A stretch of DNA of 64,000 nt from Nymphaea colorata (taxonomy: Eukaryota > Streptophyta > Magnoliopsida > Nymphaeales > Nymphaeaceae). The stretch's first letter is position 1. Each line of letters opens with the position of its first letter. The stretch spans positions 11,704,106-11,768,105 of the forward strand of contig NC_045141.1 in the NCBI RefSeq assembly GCF_008831285.2, in the 5' to 3' direction. Below the pieces are notes generated by a model, which was given only the letters and a program-made list of their open reading frames with translations, was not told the origin of the DNA and did no database searches. The translations under genes and the position numbers were made by a program. Shown here piece after piece: positions 47,755 to 59,770 of this stretch.

Positions 47755-49075
47755 TTCGAGAGCAAAGATGACGGAGCATCCCACCAAGCGTTTGTTTATA
47801 TGAAAAAGCAGGGATGGAAGATAGATGCTTGGTCCTGCAAGGCCTTTCTTATGGCCTTGAGAGCGTCTGGCGAGATGGAGACGGCTTTGGAGTTTTTGCA
47901 GACGGTGCTGGAATTGGGGCTTGAGGCGACGCCCCATTATATGGCCATCATTGTTGATGGGCTCTGCTCGAAAGGCGAGATAAAGAAAGCTATTGAGTTT
48001 TCTGATGGCATGAGTGCTAGAGGGTTCAAGGCCAATATCTTCTCTTCTAAGTCGTTAATGGAGGCTCATTGCAAGAATGGAGATATTGAGAGGGCCCTCG
48101 AGGTCCTGGGTTCAGTGGTAGACAACGCTGGCGTCCAAAGGAATGTCGCAACTTATACCATTCTGATCAATGCATTGTGCAATTCAGGCAAGATAGATAA
48201 AGCTGAGGAGTTGTTTGACGACATGAAGAAGAGGGGGATGGTTGGGGATGTCTATGTCTATACTTCAATGGTCCATGGAAATTGTAAGGGTGGCAACATA
48301 AAGAGGGCATTTGCTCTGCTTGATGAAAGCATAGATGCATTGACACCAAATGCTCATACCTATGGGGCACTGATCAATGGTTTGTGTAAGTTGGGACAGA
48401 TGAAGGCTGCATCAACAGTTCTGACTTCTCAGTGAGATGCAAAGAAAGGGAATTGATTCCAATCAGATTATACTCCACACGATGATTGCTGGGTATTGCA
48501 AGGCAGGAGATATTGATGAGGCCTTCAACTTGATGGCTAACATGGAAAAGAAAGAAATCAAACTGGATGTTTATACATATAGTACAATTATGAGTGGGTT
48601 AGGAAAGTTGGACAGGTTTGAAGAGGCCAAGAGGCTGTTCTATGCTATGGTTGACAAAGGGATTTCTCCAAATGCTGTGAGCTATACTACTTTGGTGGGC
48701 ATTCACTGCAAAGAAGGGAATCTAGATGAGGCCATGAGAGACTTTCGTGAGATGGGCAGGAAAAGTATCAGGCCTACTGTTTGCACTTACAATACTTTGA
48801 TTGATGGGGGTCCCCCATAAGCTTTGGGAGGAAATGGAATCAAAAGAACTGAAAAGTGATGTTTATACATACACAACGTTGATACATGCGAACTGTACGC
48901 AAGATAAAATGGATGAAGCACTCAAATTATTTACTGAAATGCGTTCAAGAGATCTTCCAAACGTCGTTACTTTCACTACCTTGATATCTGGGTTGTCAAG
49001 AAATGGAAAGACAGATGATGCTTTGAGAATATATGACGAGATGGTGGTGGCAGGAGTCACTCCTGATGCCAAATT
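47755..49075 (+). pseudogene. pentatricopeptide repeat (PPR) protein pseudogene, two frameshifts
   Basis: About twelve 35-residue P-type PPR motifs in tandem, with recurring phrases such as TYTILINALCNSGKIDKAEE, TYGALINGLCKLGQMKAA and TYTTLIHANCTQDKMDEA. PPR proteins bind organellar RNA in plants. The frame has no ATG in its first repeat and adjoins a copia scrap, so the 5' end, with any targeting peptide, is lost. One frameshift lies near 48420-48430, where the frame stops at TGA and continues as LLSEMQRKG. A second, with loss of about ten residues, lies near 48805-48825 (DGGPP then stop, against HKLWEEME). The 3' end is interrupted after GVTPDAK by the insertion at 49076. The original tail probably resumes at 50171 (DAKIRHVSD, then TAA). 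Confidence 0.88.
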
Positions 49076-50169
49076 GATAGAACCTCGCTGGCGAGGCGCT
49101 ATCGCTACCCAAGATCATGCTCAGCAGGGCGAATTGATTTCAACTTTGGGATCTGCCACCGCTTCTCCTTCTATCGCAGGAACAGGGGAGACGGATGTTC
49201 GTTGGTCGGTAGATGATCGTGTTGCTACTTTGGAAGTATAACACCAGATCTACTGGCGTGCTCCTGCGCTGCAGCCTTCTCATGAGATGAAGCCGGCCTC
49301 TAACCTCCCTTTGTGGTTAAGGAAAGTTGCATCGTGGATCAAAGGTCGTGACTTGGAGAACATGGAGAGGTCACCGGCACCAACGTCCGTCATCTTGAAA
49401 TCGTCATCCAATCGGCCATGGAAGGGGTGACTTTAGGAGAAGAAGAGAGATCAGAAATAGAGGAGGCCGCTAGCTGTAGGGTAGAACTCCGGCCACGCCG
49501 ATTGAGGTCGGACTAGAATCCGGCCACCACCATTGACAAAGCTCGGGAGGAAAAGGGGAAGAGAGAAAGCGACACTCAAATGGAATCAAATCTTCATTCA
49601 AGCGTAAGAGAAAAACCTTAATTACATGACTTATATACATAAGAGTGTCTTGGTTCTAACCTGAGACGAGATAAAAACAAACCGAACCAAAGAACGTCTC
49701 AAACCGAGACAGTACATAAGAGTAAATAAACATAAGTAAAAAGGGTGCCTAGAATGGATCTGGTTGCGCCAGTTTTCTCTATGGATTTGGACCCTGTCTC
49801 ACCTTTTTCGACCTTAGCTGCTCCACTCGCTTCTCCCACTGCAGCCATATAAGTACTGCCCAAGGGTTCTATAAGTGTCGAATCCTGAACCATGCCAAGG
49901 TGTCGTGTGGTCCATTTCGCTTGTGTACACTTGGCCCTACGCACATGGATGCTAGTGGCCGACCCTGTAGGTCGCTTCTTGGGCTTGTGCCCATCCTCGG
50001 CCACGCGCAATGCTGCGGCCTGCTGCTCTCGACGCTCCCCGCCCAGGATAACCTCACAAGGCAACGAGGACATAAGCCTGTCGGGTGATAATTGGTGTGC
50101 CCAACTGCTACTCACGCCGCTGGTCGACTTCGCTCTAGCGCTCTCGGCCAGGCCTTCGGCCGTCCTCAA
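49076..50169 (-). mobile_element. GC-rich 1.1 kb insertion in the PPR pseudogene
   Basis: It is flanked by near-identical direct repeats: TGATGCCAAATT (49064-49075) and TGATGCCAAAATT (50170-50182). Base composition is far richer in G/C than the surroundings. On the minus strand it carries a TATATAAG motif (near 49633) followed by a leader-like stretch with AATGAAGATTTG and CGCTTTCTCTCTTCC, resembling an LTR or pol II promoter unit. No transposase, reverse transcriptase or other domain is recognisable in any frame. It could be a non-autonomous retroelement, a solo-LTR-like unit or a Mutator-like element, whose target duplications are about 9-11 bp. Clear long inverted ends are not visible. Confidence 0.6.
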
Positions 50170-50200
50170 TGATGCCAAAATTAGGCACGTATCAGATTAA

Positions 50201-52011
50201 TTGTATTCTAACGTCACATTCGAAGATCTGCATGTGCTTGGAGAAAAGGAATGCCTAAGCTTTTGTTTTAATCTTTGTATTGTGGTAAATCATTTTTTTT
50301 GACCAGGGCTGAGGTCTATAAGCCAAACAAGAAATATATACAGAAAACGAAATGGAAAGGTTAATAGGGAAATGGTTGAGCTCTATCACTCGCAATATAT
50401 TTTTATAAAAGGTACAGGTATTTGGTTTCCAGTTGAATCCTATTCATGAACCTAAGTATCCGTAACATGATCAGCTACGGTGTTCCGTCACTATTAGTTG
50501 TCTTCTTGAACTCTGGCTTACATGAGCTGTCTAAAGCAAATGAAAAATTTTGGAAAATAAAATTTTGCCATCTAAAATTTTAAGAAGCTCTAATTTAGCT
50601 GCTGGAAAATTTTTATAAAATGCAGTTAGCCCACGTGAAAATTTTTCAAAAAATTTTATTTTCATCTTGCCCCCAAATAAAAAAATCCTGCCACTGCCCC
50701 AAATTTCTGGCTAGCATTCTACCGGAGCCCTCGTCCGCCGAACGCCTCATTGCCTGGGCTTTCATCCGCTAGAGCTATTGGCTGCATAACAAAGCCAATA
50801 TTCCAATATTTTTAGCTGAAATTGAAGCTAAAGCATTGTTACAAAAAACATGTCTTATTAGAAAAAGTCGCATATAATAAGGCAAAACACAATCAGCCAT
50901 ATAATACTTGTTTTATTCCCATCTTTTTTAAAAAACATCAAAAAATAAAAAACGCTTATAAAACACATTATACCCATTTTTTGCTTTTTTTTTCATATTT
51001 TGTATGATTTTTTATTTTTTTTATAATTTTTAGGATTTATTAAATGTTTTAAATTTTTTAAAAGTTTCCAGAGATTTTTCCATTTTATTCTTGAGATATA
51101 CAATTTTGTCGTATTATACCAATTTTTTTCCTCACCGTATAGTACGTGTACATGTTTTTTGTGACAATGAGCTAAAGGTTTGGATGGAAGTATGAGGAAC
51201 ATGCCATCCAAGTTTAGGCTTGGGGTTTGCTTGGAAAACCCTGCACAAAAATGCCCCTTCGGTGCAGCAGACTTGAGGCAGTTCATCGAACCTCCTTATA
51301 AGAAAACCTCCTCATGGGATCTCCTCCGGCCATATAGGCATACTTAGAACCGCAATCATAGATAAGATGTGTAGAAATTTTATGGCTGTTTTTTCATTTA
51401 AATAAAGATGCCCTTTAAAAATCTTAAATTATATAACTAATGCCCTTCTGGCTAATGTTCTGACTCCGCTCATGTGTACAAGTTTTCAAAATTTTCGTTG
51501 TAATTAAGTTACAAATGTAAAGTGCAGCTAACAAAGTGCACTAATGATAAAGTAGATTTATGTTGTGTACCGTATATCGTAAATATGTAGCATAGAAGAA
51601 TTATATTGTCTAAACTCTCATGGATTATTTTTGTGTGAAACAAGTGTATATTTATCGAACAGATCATCTCAAATAGGTGCGTAATTTTAAATTTTGTGAA
51701 GGAAAAGAAAAGAAAAAGTCAATGGTTGAAGCCGGGCCAAATGGGAGCAAATTATTCTGTAAAGTGGTGAACTTTTTCAAGCCATGGAAGTCTCTGGGAA
51801 ATCTTATGGACATAATAGAATAATAATAGCAAGCTGTTCAGGTGAATTCCACCAACTCCAGCAAAACTCAGTATCAGATTCCCTCAAACTGTTTGCTTGT
51901 GGGAACATTAGTGATGCTTTATAGTGTTTTTAGCAATGTTTTATAGTAGTTCAGTGACGGTTTTAAGTTTTTTAGTCAATGGAAACATTCAAAGGCCGGC
52001 TGATTTTAATT

Positions 52012-52094
<83 letters not shown>

Positions 52095-52549
52095 GCACAA
52101 CCCCCCCCTCCCCCCAAATTAACTGAGTTTCGATTCAACTTTTTGTTTTGAAGTGAAAAAAAGCCTATGTTGGTGGTGCACATGACAAAAGTTCTTCATA
52201 TTATCTTTGATTTTGAGGCTGTTTGTTATCCAACAAGGAAATATAGTAACATTACTATAATAGTCTTAGTAGATGGAATGTTGGCCATCTTAGTGAAGTG
52301 CCACCTTTTTCGGTCATCTTGGCCAAAGTATTTCAGGAATAGGGGAAGAAAGTTTATGTTCAGGACCTTAACACTAGAGCGCATGACCTAAATGCCTTCA
52401 GATATGAAAAAGATCACCCTGCCTCCAAGAGTTTTGTCTCTCTCTCTCTCTCAACAAGGGCAAAAAATAGAAAATCTGGAGATGGAGGAATAAGCAGTGA
52501 TAATGGAAGTTGTCACAAGCCAAGGAGATGAGCCTACATCGTTGAAGTG
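50201..52549. other. geneless AT-rich stretch
   Basis: No gene. About 50530-50700 repeats the ATTTT-rich dispersed theme of the window's left end, closing in CTGCCACTGCCCC. A long TA microsatellite lies at 52014-52093 and a short (CT)n run at about 52438-52452. Confidence 0.5.
52014..52093. repeat. (TA)n microsatellite
   Basis: Forty uninterrupted TA units, the longest simple tract in the window. Confidence 0.97.
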
Positions 52550-52644
52550 AATGAGAAACTGAACCTTGTTAATGATAAGGTCGAAAGACAATTGTTTTTA
52601 AAGAGATTCAAGAAAAATATCCCAGCAAGATAAATCAAAATTAA

Positions 52645-55600
52645 ATGAAAACAAATGACAGCATAGTGGAGTCACTTGAAGAACATAGTTGCAAACATAA
52701 CCCAGGGATAGAACTGTGGGAGCAATTTATGAAGTTTAAGATGTACCCCATATACACAGTCTATAGGCATATTGTGTATATGCATAGTAGGCTATGTGAG
52801 ATTGTGGATGGATATGGGATTCCAGTTGGAACCGCTGAGGCTGGTAGAGCGGTACTTTGCTCCCTCTCAAATGACTAGTAAAAATGTTTGGAAAAAATAG
52901 CAGTGCATTAACATTTAAGAAGGTGGTAATTGAGATTGAACTTGATGAGAGGAATAAAACAAGAGTTCTGGCGAACCCATCCTTGAGAAGACATTTCTGT
53001 TCTTAGGAATGGAAAGGTGCGACACCTACATTCAAAGAATAGTGGGATGCGAGTGTAACCGAGATAGGTTCTAGGGATGCCACATTCTTGGAAAATGATT
53101 TTTCTAAGAAATGAGATATAGCTAGATATGCTCAACTATACGAGTTGGATGGCCCAGAACATGCAAAGATCAATAATCAAGAGAGTGATACAAGATTTGT
53201 GGTCTCAATCGGTTCATGATGGTGGGAGTGAACCGCATGAGGGTCAGAATCTAAATGTGGTGCGTCGTCAGAGTGCAAGGATAAGAATCCCACAACTCAT
53301 ATACAACTCAGATTTGAGATAGAAGGTGATGTCATGATGGCAGTACCTAATAACATTGATGTCCTAAAATCCATGCATGAGACGTGTGGCAAATAGATAC
53401 ATGTAGAAAGAAGACGTTGACTATGATGAGACATTCACTTCAGTGTCAAAATGACCTATGTTTGCCTCATACTAGCTATTGTTTCATATATGGACTTGGA
53501 ATTATATCAAATGTATGTAAAGATAGTGTTCCTAAATGAAAACTAGACAAAGAAATCTACATGGAACAATTTGAAGGGTTTGTTGCTAAAGGTTCCGAGC
53601 GCAAAGTCTGCAAGCTCAAGAGATCTATTTATGGACTAAAACAGTCATTCAAACAGTGGTATATAAAATTTCGTGAGACAATAACGTTTAATAATTTTGA
53701 AATGATTGATGAAGACTATTATGTGTATATGAAATGACAAAAGGAGAAATTTGTCATTCTCTTCCTATATGTTGATGACATTTTATTGGTTGGTAATGAT
53801 ATGGAGTTAATCAAGTCAATCAAGAATTGGTTGTTAGATCATTTTGAATGAAAGACATGGGCGAAAAAACATTTATATTGGGAATAAAGATTAAAAGAGA
53901 TTGCTCAAAAAGATTTTTTACACTCTCACAAGAGTCTTACATTAAGAAGATCTTGAAGCGATTCAATATGCAAAGCTGCAAGCTAGTAGATACTCCCATG
54001 AGTAAAGGCGATAGTCACTTTGCTAGAATGTGTCCATAAACACCAGAAGAAAGAAAGAAAATATCAAATGTACCCTATTCGAGTGTGGTTGGTAGTCTAA
54101 TGTACTTGACGTTGTGTACAAGACCTGATATATCATATGCATATATCAGTCAAATCCTGGACATGTTCATTGGAAAGCTATTAAAAAGGATCATGTGATA
54201 CTTAAAGGGCATTGAAAGCTTGTCGCTATGCTGTCATGGTGGTGAGCAACGACTTAGGGGTTACATAGATGTAGAATCAGGAGGAGACCCTGATGAACAT
54301 AAGTCTATGTATGGATATGCATTTATGCTCAATTGTGTGGTGATATCTTGGTGTAGCAAGAAACCAACGTGTATAACTCTATCTACCATGGAAGCTGAGT
54401 TTGTAGCTGGGTTCATGGCAGTACAAGAGGGTATTTGGTTGAGGAGATTTTTCAAACACCTTAGTATTGTCTTTGAAAGCAAAAACTCTAATTGATGTTT
54501 ACTGTGATTTTCAAGCTGCTATTGTTTTTGTCAAAAATCCCAAGTTCCATAGTCAAAACGAAACATATCGATACAAGATGTAAGTACTTGCGAGATGTAG
54601 TACAGAAGATAAAAGTATCAGTTAACTACACTTCTACTCATGAAATGGTAGCAAATCCTCTTACTAAGTCAATTATTGTTGATGTATTTTAGAAACATCT
54701 AAAATCTATGGGACTCAATAAAATATAATTTTCTTTGAATGAAGAAAACCTCTTGACTAAATTCATGTATGTCACACATCTATATGTAAGTATTGCAATC
54801 AGATCTAGATCGTTTGCTCATACAAATAGATTGCCTCAGGCATTGAGTGTCAAGCGAACTGAGATGAGATGGATAAAACACACATTTTTTTAAAGAGGAA
54901 CAAGTTTTGTAGATCATAAATATCATGTATGAAATGATGACATTATGTACAATTTTTTTTTTATTGCTTGATTGGATCAAGATGAGGTCATATATTATAG
55001 AACTTAAAGATCGACATGATATAAAAAAAACATGTAGTCCTAGTAATCAGATTTGAGGGCTCAAATCATCTTAGTGGGATTAAGATGAACATCTTTAGAG
55101 AACTCCAGTCAATTTTGTGGATAGAGTTGGACTCTTGGTGACCTATACAACAATGAAAGTTTCTTTCAGTGCTTTCATACACTCATTGAACATGAGTTGA
55201 TCTGTCATAACACATGAGACATAATACTGCGTATGTTGGACTGATAAATAAGTCGACCAAAATAAGAGATGAAGAATTATTTATGCTTCTTCATTATGTC
55301 AGCCCCAACAAGTACATGATGTAAAAATCATGTGTCTACTTCGGTTGCCCTTATGGACCCTTGACTATGCTCATAGATGATGAATTAGAGTTGTTACTTA
55401 GCCTAAGGCCATGAGAGATTCGGCCTAACGGGACATATCTAAGAAAGCAGCTAATTCTTGTTGAATATATGTAGGAGATGAAGATCAATTTGTCACTATA
55501 CTAGTGCTCATATTTATTGTTGGCAAAGTTGAATCGCCAAAAAGAGAGGCTTCATTCAATTGTAAATATAAAGCACAGAGGCCTCAGTCTAACACATTTA

Positions 55601-55873
55601 GCATCATCAAGTGCTGAGGTATTGAATGTGTTGAGACTTGTGTGGATAAATTTTTTTATCTAGGGCACAACGAGTTATTCTTGATACATAATGCACAACA
55701 ATTTTTTTTACATAGGAGATGTCACAATTTTACTCCAACCGGTGCACAGTTGGACAATTTTACTATACTCGTCGGTCGCACAATCCTTTCGCTAGTATGT
55801 TGAATAACAATGTATACCTAAACCACTAGAGAAATCTTCCTGTCACCTTACCTGTCACGTGCGAGTGGGAGAA
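52645..55873 (+). mobile_element. 5'-truncated, decayed Ty1/copia retrotransposon (+ strand)
   Basis: Order along the + strand: a possible Gag scrap (52645-52878); the integrase C-terminal/linker region ending in RRQSARIRIPQ (53128-53322); reverse transcriptase pieces with EIYMEQFEGFV, SIYGLKQ and the catalytic YVDDILLVGND (YVDD at 53768-53779); VGSLMYLTLCTRPDISYA (about 54090-54147); and RNase H with DEHKSMYGYAF and STMEAEFVA (54220-54495), ending with a C-terminal PLTK-type tail near 54660. Frames are broken by many stops and shifts. A noncoding 3' spacer leads to a polypurine tract GAGTGGGAGAA (55863-55873), immediately followed by TGTTGG, the usual LTR start. No complete 5' LTR or primer-binding site was found. 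Confidence 0.85.
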
Positions 55874-56310
55874 TGTTGGACTTTGGGTCTGGGTCCACCT
55901 GTGATAAGTAGGATCCAAATCATGAGCCAAGTGCGGTAATGCACCTCCCCCGCAAGATTGTTAGTTATTGTTTTCTCCATGATTGAAAACATAATTATTG
56001 ATGAGGAAATCAAAAGAGTGCATGGTGAGGATGGCAATCGACACTCCATGCTAAGAGCAAAATTGAGAAGGCTGGTCAATTGCTTGGTTGCTTATGGCAA
56101 GGATTGTGGATTTTGGCATTCATCGGACTATGAGTGTGTCATTCCTATCGAGGCTTCGAAGTTGGTCTTCATCCACCACGTTCCTGAGGTAACCAAACTA
56201 ATCTATGGTTTAGTAGAGCCAGTATCTTATGGTAATACCTTCCTTGAAAGGCAACCATTTCTAAAGAGGTTCAAAGAAAAAATCCCAGCACTGTAAATCA
56301 AAATTAAATG
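55874..56310 (+). other. putative 3' LTR start and unrecognised open frame
   Basis: TGTTGGACTTTGGGTCTGGG follows the polypurine tract and so should open the 3' LTR of the copia to its left. Within it, 55968-56296 is an open frame of about 110 codons. It has protein-like composition (AKLRRLVNCLVAYGKDCGF, ASKLVFIHHVPEVTKLIYGL) and ends FLKRFKEKIPAL followed by TAA. I do not recognise the family. Its last ~80 bp recur in diverged form at about 52550-52640, before the copia remnant. So the segment is either LTR sequence (both LTR ends preserved) or a host gene fragment duplicated around the insertion. Confidence 0.45.
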
Positions 56311-57938
56311 ATAAAGGAAAAGAAAATGTTTCCATAAAATCAGACTTAGTTTCACATGATTATCATCAAATAGATGCCAAAATCATCGAAACATCACCTA
56401 TTTAAGCTCTTCCTTTTACATTGTATAATCAAGGCTCATGATGGCCTTCCTTGGTGAAAAAGCATGCATTTTAATGAAAATAAACTTTTCATTGTCTTTT
56501 CTTTTTAAGTATGCCTTTTTTTTAAAAGTGTCACACCTTGAAACATGACTTCCCCTACATACATTACAATGCAGTCTTTAAAACTAATGGATCTGATGTG
56601 GATCTGACGTGAAATGTTCTGTTGATATGGTAAAATTCATGGTTCGTCAAACTAAAGATCTTAGGTCGGACATAAGATGCATACTTAAAATCTTTATTTT
56701 ACTCTTTACATTGAGAAAATGACAGATTTAAGATTGGAGAGGGGAGCGGGGGGGGGGGTGGTTGGATTCTAAATCCAAAGTACTCAAATACTGAGGATCT
56801 CAATCTAAGCTTATCAAGCACACTTTTAAGATGGAACCCCTCCCATCTGACCTAAATATGAGGTTTTGATCATAAACTGAGGGTCTCAAATCATCTATGT
56901 TTCACATAATGGTAAAAACCAATGTTTGTTTACATTATGGGTCCCATGTAAAAGGGATTTATATCAGCTTTAGCTTTACATATTGAAATATGAGGCTATG
57001 AAACACACCTTGATGTGCATGTGTATGATGAAAGTTAAAAGACTTAAATTCATCCACCGGTCTTCTTTGACTTTCCAAGCATGTTCACTTCTGATGACAA
57101 TTGAGCCAACCTAACAGGAGCGGAGCATTCTGGTCCAATAAGGTGCCTACAAAAGTTTGATGTTGTGCATGCTTCCAAGGTCTTTAAAAACAAAATTGAA
57201 AAATTTGGAGCAAAAATCAAATATTTCCATTATGGAGGAGAAGAATATGCAGCTCTCAATGATCTTTTTCCAGAGCATGGTATAGAGCGACTTATTTCTT
57301 GCTCATATACAAATCAATCCAGTCAAGGTCATACAAATGCTAAATGAAGGCATGTTCAAAAAATTGGCTTACTATATAGTTCACACCAATCCATTCAAGG
57401 TTGACTCTTTATGCTTACACATAATTGGCTTATTAGGTAGATGGTTTCCATTCATTAAAGAAGATAATTAGTTTCTCTTTAATCTTTGTTAGCTTATGTT
57501 TGTCTTTAGTTTTTTTTTAATGTTCCTTTTTCACCTTATCAATTATATTTCTGTTCATCTTGTTTAAATTTTATACTGCTTGTTTCCCTATTGTGGTGTT
57601 TGTTAGACATCACGTTGTTGTCTTATAAATTAATTGTGGTGTTTGTTTTTCCTTTGCCCAAAAAGTTTGCAAGCTCAACTATGAGTGTGCCAAGCCATAG
57701 GTAATTGGTCATGAGCTGATTGTGCTTCTCTTTTTTGTGCAGGTGCTTTCATCTAAGGACATGAACATTGTAGGATACAAAATCAAAAGCTTTGATATTG
57801 TGAATGATCAAGAGATGCCTAGAATTGATTCTCTCTCTCTCTCTCTCTCTCGTCTACACATTATCTGCAATGTCAATGTAACTTGTTTCTTCAATGCAAC
57901 AGAGAAAGAAATAAAGCCAGCCAAAGAGGCCATCGATC
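56311..57938. other. geneless stretch left of the minus-strand copia
   Basis: Apart from the copia integrase scrap at 57165-57347 there is no gene I can support. About 57720-57938 is an open + strand frame (VLSSKDMNIVGYKIKSFD near its start) with a CT run. It stops being meaningful where the copia LTR begins. A run of ten G lies near 56748. Confidence 0.45.
57165..57347 (+). pseudogene. Ty1/copia integrase-core scrap
   Basis: The frame VFKNKIEKFGAKIKYFHYGG, then HGIERLISCSYTNQSSQG, aligns by eye with the copia integrase phrase containing (F-K-x-E-V-E-x-x-x-x-K-I-K-x-x-R-S-D-x-G-G-E-Y) and HGI-x-x-x-x-S-x-P-Y-T-x-Q-Q-N-G. The catalytic Asp of SDxGGE is lost (FHYGGEE). About 60 codons survive. 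Confidence 0.65.
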
Positions 57939-58262
57939 TAAAAGAGAATGAAAGAAAGAATGACAACTCAAGCAAGTGAATCAATCTCTTGCTCTTAACT
58001 TATGCAAGAGTATTCCTTAGATTATATGGTGTTATTGGTAATCCATTATAAAGCTGGAGTCAAATGGTAACAACTTTACATGGCTGGTACAAATTTGGTA
58101 ACTTGACACAACGTTACAAGGCTGATACATATATGGTAATATTACAAGCAAGGGGTTAGGAATGAAACTTGAATTTTGAAAATCTTTCCCTAGTTGAGAT
58201 GATCCTTTACATGGTAGTCCTTGATTGCCAATCTTCATCTGTTAACATCTCTTTCCTTAACA
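57939..58262 (-). repeat. 3' LTR of the minus-strand copia
   Basis: 324 bp, starting TGTTAAGGAAAGAGATG on the minus strand and ending CATTCTCTTTTA. It matches the LTR at 62596-62917 over its full length with about 24 hand-counted differences, roughly 92% identity. The flanking CGATC (57934-57938) pairs with CAATC at the other end as a probable target-site duplication with one mutation. Confidence 0.93.
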
Positions 58263-58273
58263 TGCTCCCTCAA
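58263..58273 (-). other. polypurine tract of the minus-strand copia
   Basis: On the minus strand TTGAGGGAGCA directly precedes the TG of the 3' LTR, the expected place for plus-strand DNA priming. Confidence 0.85.
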
Positions 58274-58279
58274 GCTGAA

Positions 58280-59770
58280 CGTTGGTTCAACCACGTTTAG
58301 CTTGTCTCAAAATAAGTTGAACGAACTAGTGCTGAGAGCTTTCGTCATTCCGTCAGTCAATTGCTCAGCGGATCGTATGAATTTAACTTGGATATTTCTT
58401 TGATTGACGTGATCTCAAATAAAATGAAAATCCACCTCCACATGTTTAGTTCGAGCATGAAAAACTGTTGCAAGATATAATGCTCTAATGTTGTCACACC
58501 AAAGAATGGGTGAAGATGGGGAATTTATCCCCAACTCTTTGATAAGTGATTTTAACCAAAGAAGTTCAGCAGCTGCACACACTAAGGATTTGTATTCTGA
58601 TTTAGTGCTGGGTCGGGCTACAGTTCATTGTTTTCTAGATGCCCAAGATATGATATTATCTCCTAAAAATACAACAAAACCACCTGTAGATTTTCTATCT
58701 TCTGGACTTCCTGCCCAATCGGCATCTACAAAGGTGCAGTTGTAATGCTATCGATGTTTTGAAATGCAATGCATAATGATTGGTTTCACTCTAGTATCGC
58801 AAGATTTGTGTAACTATGATCCAATAATTCATTGTAGAAGAATGTATGAATTGGCAAGCTTGATTGACAACACGTGCTATGTCTAGTCTAGTAAGAGTGC
58901 ATATTGTAATGCCCCCACCACACTTCGATATAATGAAACATCATCAGAAGACATCGGAGATGACTCTGTGTCTTTATTAGTACTCATCGGTGAAACAATA
59001 GGCTTAGCCCTAGCCATATTAGCTCGTTTGATGATATTTGTAAAATAAGATTGTTGACATAGATATAATGATTGTGCTGTCCATGTGGCTTTGATCCCAA
59101 GAAAATACGACAAGAGTCCAAGATCTTTCACTAAAAATGTATTCTGTAGTTGTCGAATAACTCAATCAACAAGCAATGGAGATAAGCCAGTAATGATTAT
59201 ATCATCAACATAAACAAGTATGTAAAATTTGTCTCTACCTTTGGAATAGATAAATAGTGATGCATCAGATTATGAGATGAAGAAACCAAACTTTTGATGA
59301 TGACAACTGAGCTGATGGTACCAAGCTTGGGGAGCTTTTTTGAAGCCATAGATGGCTTCTTCCAGTTTTCATACATAAGTAGGATGTTCTTGATCTTCAA
59401 ATCCTTCAGGTTGAGTCATATAGACATCTTTGTCAAGATAGCCATTCAGAAAAGCATTGTTGAAATTAAGTTGGCGGAGAGGCCACCCATATTGCACGGC
59501 TAAGGAGAGTAACACCCTAATAGTAGTAGGTTTTACTGTTGGACTGAATGTTTTTGAGTAGTCGATGCCTTCTTATTGTAGGAAACCACGAGCAACAAGT
59601 CGTGCCTTATGTCTAGCTATGGTCCCATCAATGTTCCATTTAATTTTGTACACCCATTTTGAGCTAATGACATGAAGACTAGGACATGTGGGAATGAGAC
59701 ACCACATTTTGTTTTGTTTGAGTGCCTTGATCTTATGTTTCATTGCTTGTTGCCCAATCATTATGCTTAA
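58280..59770 (-). pseudogene. copia reverse transcriptase and RNase H region
   Basis: From high to low coordinates: VISSKWVYKIKWNIDGTIAR and HKARLVARGFLQ open the reverse transcriptase (59761-59573). AFLNGYLDKDVYMTQPEGF follows, then the catalytic YVDDIIITG (YVDD at 59212-59201) and KDLGLLSYFLGI with the linker SPMSTNKD (59131-58883). RNase H is recognisable by WCDNIRALYLATVFHARTKH and the end phrase QLTDGMTKAL near 58330-58500. Several stop codons break the frame, so this is a relic. Confidence 0.88.

Noticed and set aside
49699-50178. 159-codon minus-strand frame as a real gene
   Set aside because: It lies inside the GC-rich insertion, where high GC lengthens chance frames. There is no recognisable domain, and it covers the insert's promoter-like region only partly.
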